A stretch of 64,000 nt of DNA from Phreatobacter aquaticus (GTDB lineage Bacteria; Pseudomonadota; Alphaproteobacteria; Rhizobiales; Phreatobacteraceae), in the NCBI RefSeq assembly GCF_005160265.1, contig NZ_CP039865.1, positions 1,450,828 to 1,514,827 of the forward strand. Direction: 5' to 3'. Within the stretch, counting starts at the first letter, position 1, and every line of letters begins with the position of its first letter. Positions 63,226 through 64,000 of this stretch are shown in pieces. The position numbers and the translations under genes were made by a program. The notes under the pieces were generated by a model, which was given only the letters and a program-made list of their open reading frames with translations, was not told the DNA's origin and ran no database searches.

Positions 63226-64000
63226 CTAGCCGAGTATCGTGCCCGCGCCGAGCTTGGCTCCGCGCAGGAAGTCCGCCGCCACCATCGCCTTCGAACCGGC
63301 GCGCTGGACCTCGACCAGCTGAACGGCTCCCTCGCCACAGGCGATCGTCAGAGCCTCGTCCAGCAGGGTTCCAGGCGTGCCAACGGCCGCGACGCGCTTG
63401 GCCCGCAGCACCTTGACCCGTTCCTTGCCCTTGCCGAGATCGGCCTCGAACCAGGCGCCCGGGAACGGCGACAGGCCACGGATCAGATTGTGGACCTCGG
63501 CCGCCGGCCTGGACCAGTCGATCCGGGCTTCCGCCTTGTCGATCTTGGCGGCATAGGTGACGCCGTCCTGCGCCTGCGCCACAAAGCCGAGCGAACCACG
63601 CTCGAGTGCGGCCAGTGCGCGCACCATCAGATCGGCACCGAGCCCGCTCATTCGGTCGTGCAGGTCCTGCGCGGTCATGTCCGGGCTGATCGCGATCTTC
63701 TCGACCATGCCGACCGGCCCGGTATCCAGACCTTCGTCCATCTGCATCACCATGACGCCTGTCTCGGCATCGCCCGCCATGATGGCGCGCTGGATGGGAG
63801 CAGCGCCGCGCCAGCGCGGCAGGAGCGAGCCGTGGAGGTTGAGGCAGCCGAGTGCAGGCGCCTCCAGAACCTCCTTCGGCAGGATCAGCCCATAGGCAAC
63901 CACCACAGCGACGTCGGCGCCGAGGCTCGCGAAAGCCTGCTGCGCCTCGGCGGCCCTGAGCGTCTTCGGCGTGAACACGGGAATGCCGAACCGGTCGGCC
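63226..64000 (-). CDS. fmt: Methionyl-tRNA formyltransferase, C-terminal part
   Basis: The frame is open to the window edge, so about 50-60 N-terminal residues are missing; the ATG-like start of the open frame at 63978 is a GTG inside the gene. Formyl-transfer core with [17 protein letters not shown] (catalytic Asn and His) and D-T-G-P-V-G-M (catalytic Asp), then the C-terminal OB-like tRNA-binding domain ([12 protein letters not shown] and G-A-K-L-G-A-G-T). It formylates Met-tRNA-fMet; def would be expected just outside. Confidence 0.95.
   Translation of the reverse strand, partial: ADRFGIPVFTPKTLRAAEAQQAFASLGADVAVVVAYGLILPKEVLEAPALGCLNLHGSLLPRWRGAAPIQRAIMAGDAETGVMVMQMDEGLDTGPVGMVEKIAISPDMTAQDLHDRMSGLGADLMVRALAALERGSLGFVAQAQDGVTYAAKIDKAEARIDWSRPAAEVHNLIRGLSPFPGAWFEADLGKGKERVKVLRAKRVAAVGTPGTLLDEALTIACGEGAVQLVEVQRAGSKAMVAADFLRGAKLGAGTILG

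Overview
The window looks like a stretch of chromosome from a high-GC alphaproteobacterium of the Hyphomicrobiales (Rhizobiales); I cannot name the genus. The signs are: the order dapD-DUF805-DUF805-dapE-truA-fmt, a PdhS-type cell-cycle histidine kinase, Aap-type amino-acid transporter genes, two phasins, a tRNA-His with U72/A73 and no G-1:C73 pair, and mosaic palindromic repeats of the kind common between genes in this order. I see no integrase, transposase, phage gene, CRISPR array or rRNA.

Layout. 1-1169: 3' part of a homodimeric pyruvate-dehydrogenase-E1/transketolase-like gene. 1170-2240: a 1.07-kb gap with no convincing gene, holding four phased copies of a diverged repeat about 255-266 bp apart. 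2241-19081: a long minus-strand catabolic region with acyl-CoA dehydrogenase, a complete branched-chain-amino-acid-type ABC transporter (livK-like and livHMGF) with an acyl-CoA synthetase inside it, a BKACE cleavage enzyme, a DoxX protein, then an Atu/Liu-like set (enoyl-CoA hydratase, biotin-carboxylase subunit, carboxyltransferase subunit, glutathione S-transferase, second acyl-CoA dehydrogenase) and an AraC-type regulator broken by a one-base frameshift. The likely theme is uptake, CoA activation, dehydrogenation, carboxylation, hydration and cleavage of a branched or isoprenoid-like acid; the substrate is not known. 19331-21063: orphan TRAP binding protein and a small tyrosine phosphatase. 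21032-28925: OprB-type porin diverging from an RND metal-efflux adaptor and pump, with a nested Fur/Mur-like dyad between them and a convergent TolC-type gene after them.

29273-37049: VOC protein, tRNA-His, two phasins, the large PdhS-type kinase and trpS. 37184-40527: aapJQM-like amino-acid transporter genes without an ATPase gene. 40624-46121: CaiB/BaiF CoA-transferase, DUF4440-like secreted protein, and a nucleoside-type ABC transporter (ATPase and two permeases) without a binding protein. 46235-52350: His/Gly-rich secreted protein, a Crp/Fnr regulator overlapping tail to tail with a class III adenylate cyclase, hpf, ptsN, a TroA-fold binding protein, a TPR protein and a membrane protein. 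52337-64000: mutS, IclR regulator, glutamine amidotransferase-like protein, VOC protein, CNNM/CBS protein, dapD, two DUF805 proteins, dapE, truA and partial fmt.

Most of the window is ordinary chromosome. The parts most worth a second look are the phased repeat array at 1.2-2.1 kb, the carboxylase/BKACE catabolic region, the metal-pump operator, the PdhS-like kinase with its very long disordered part, and the cyclase/Crp pair.
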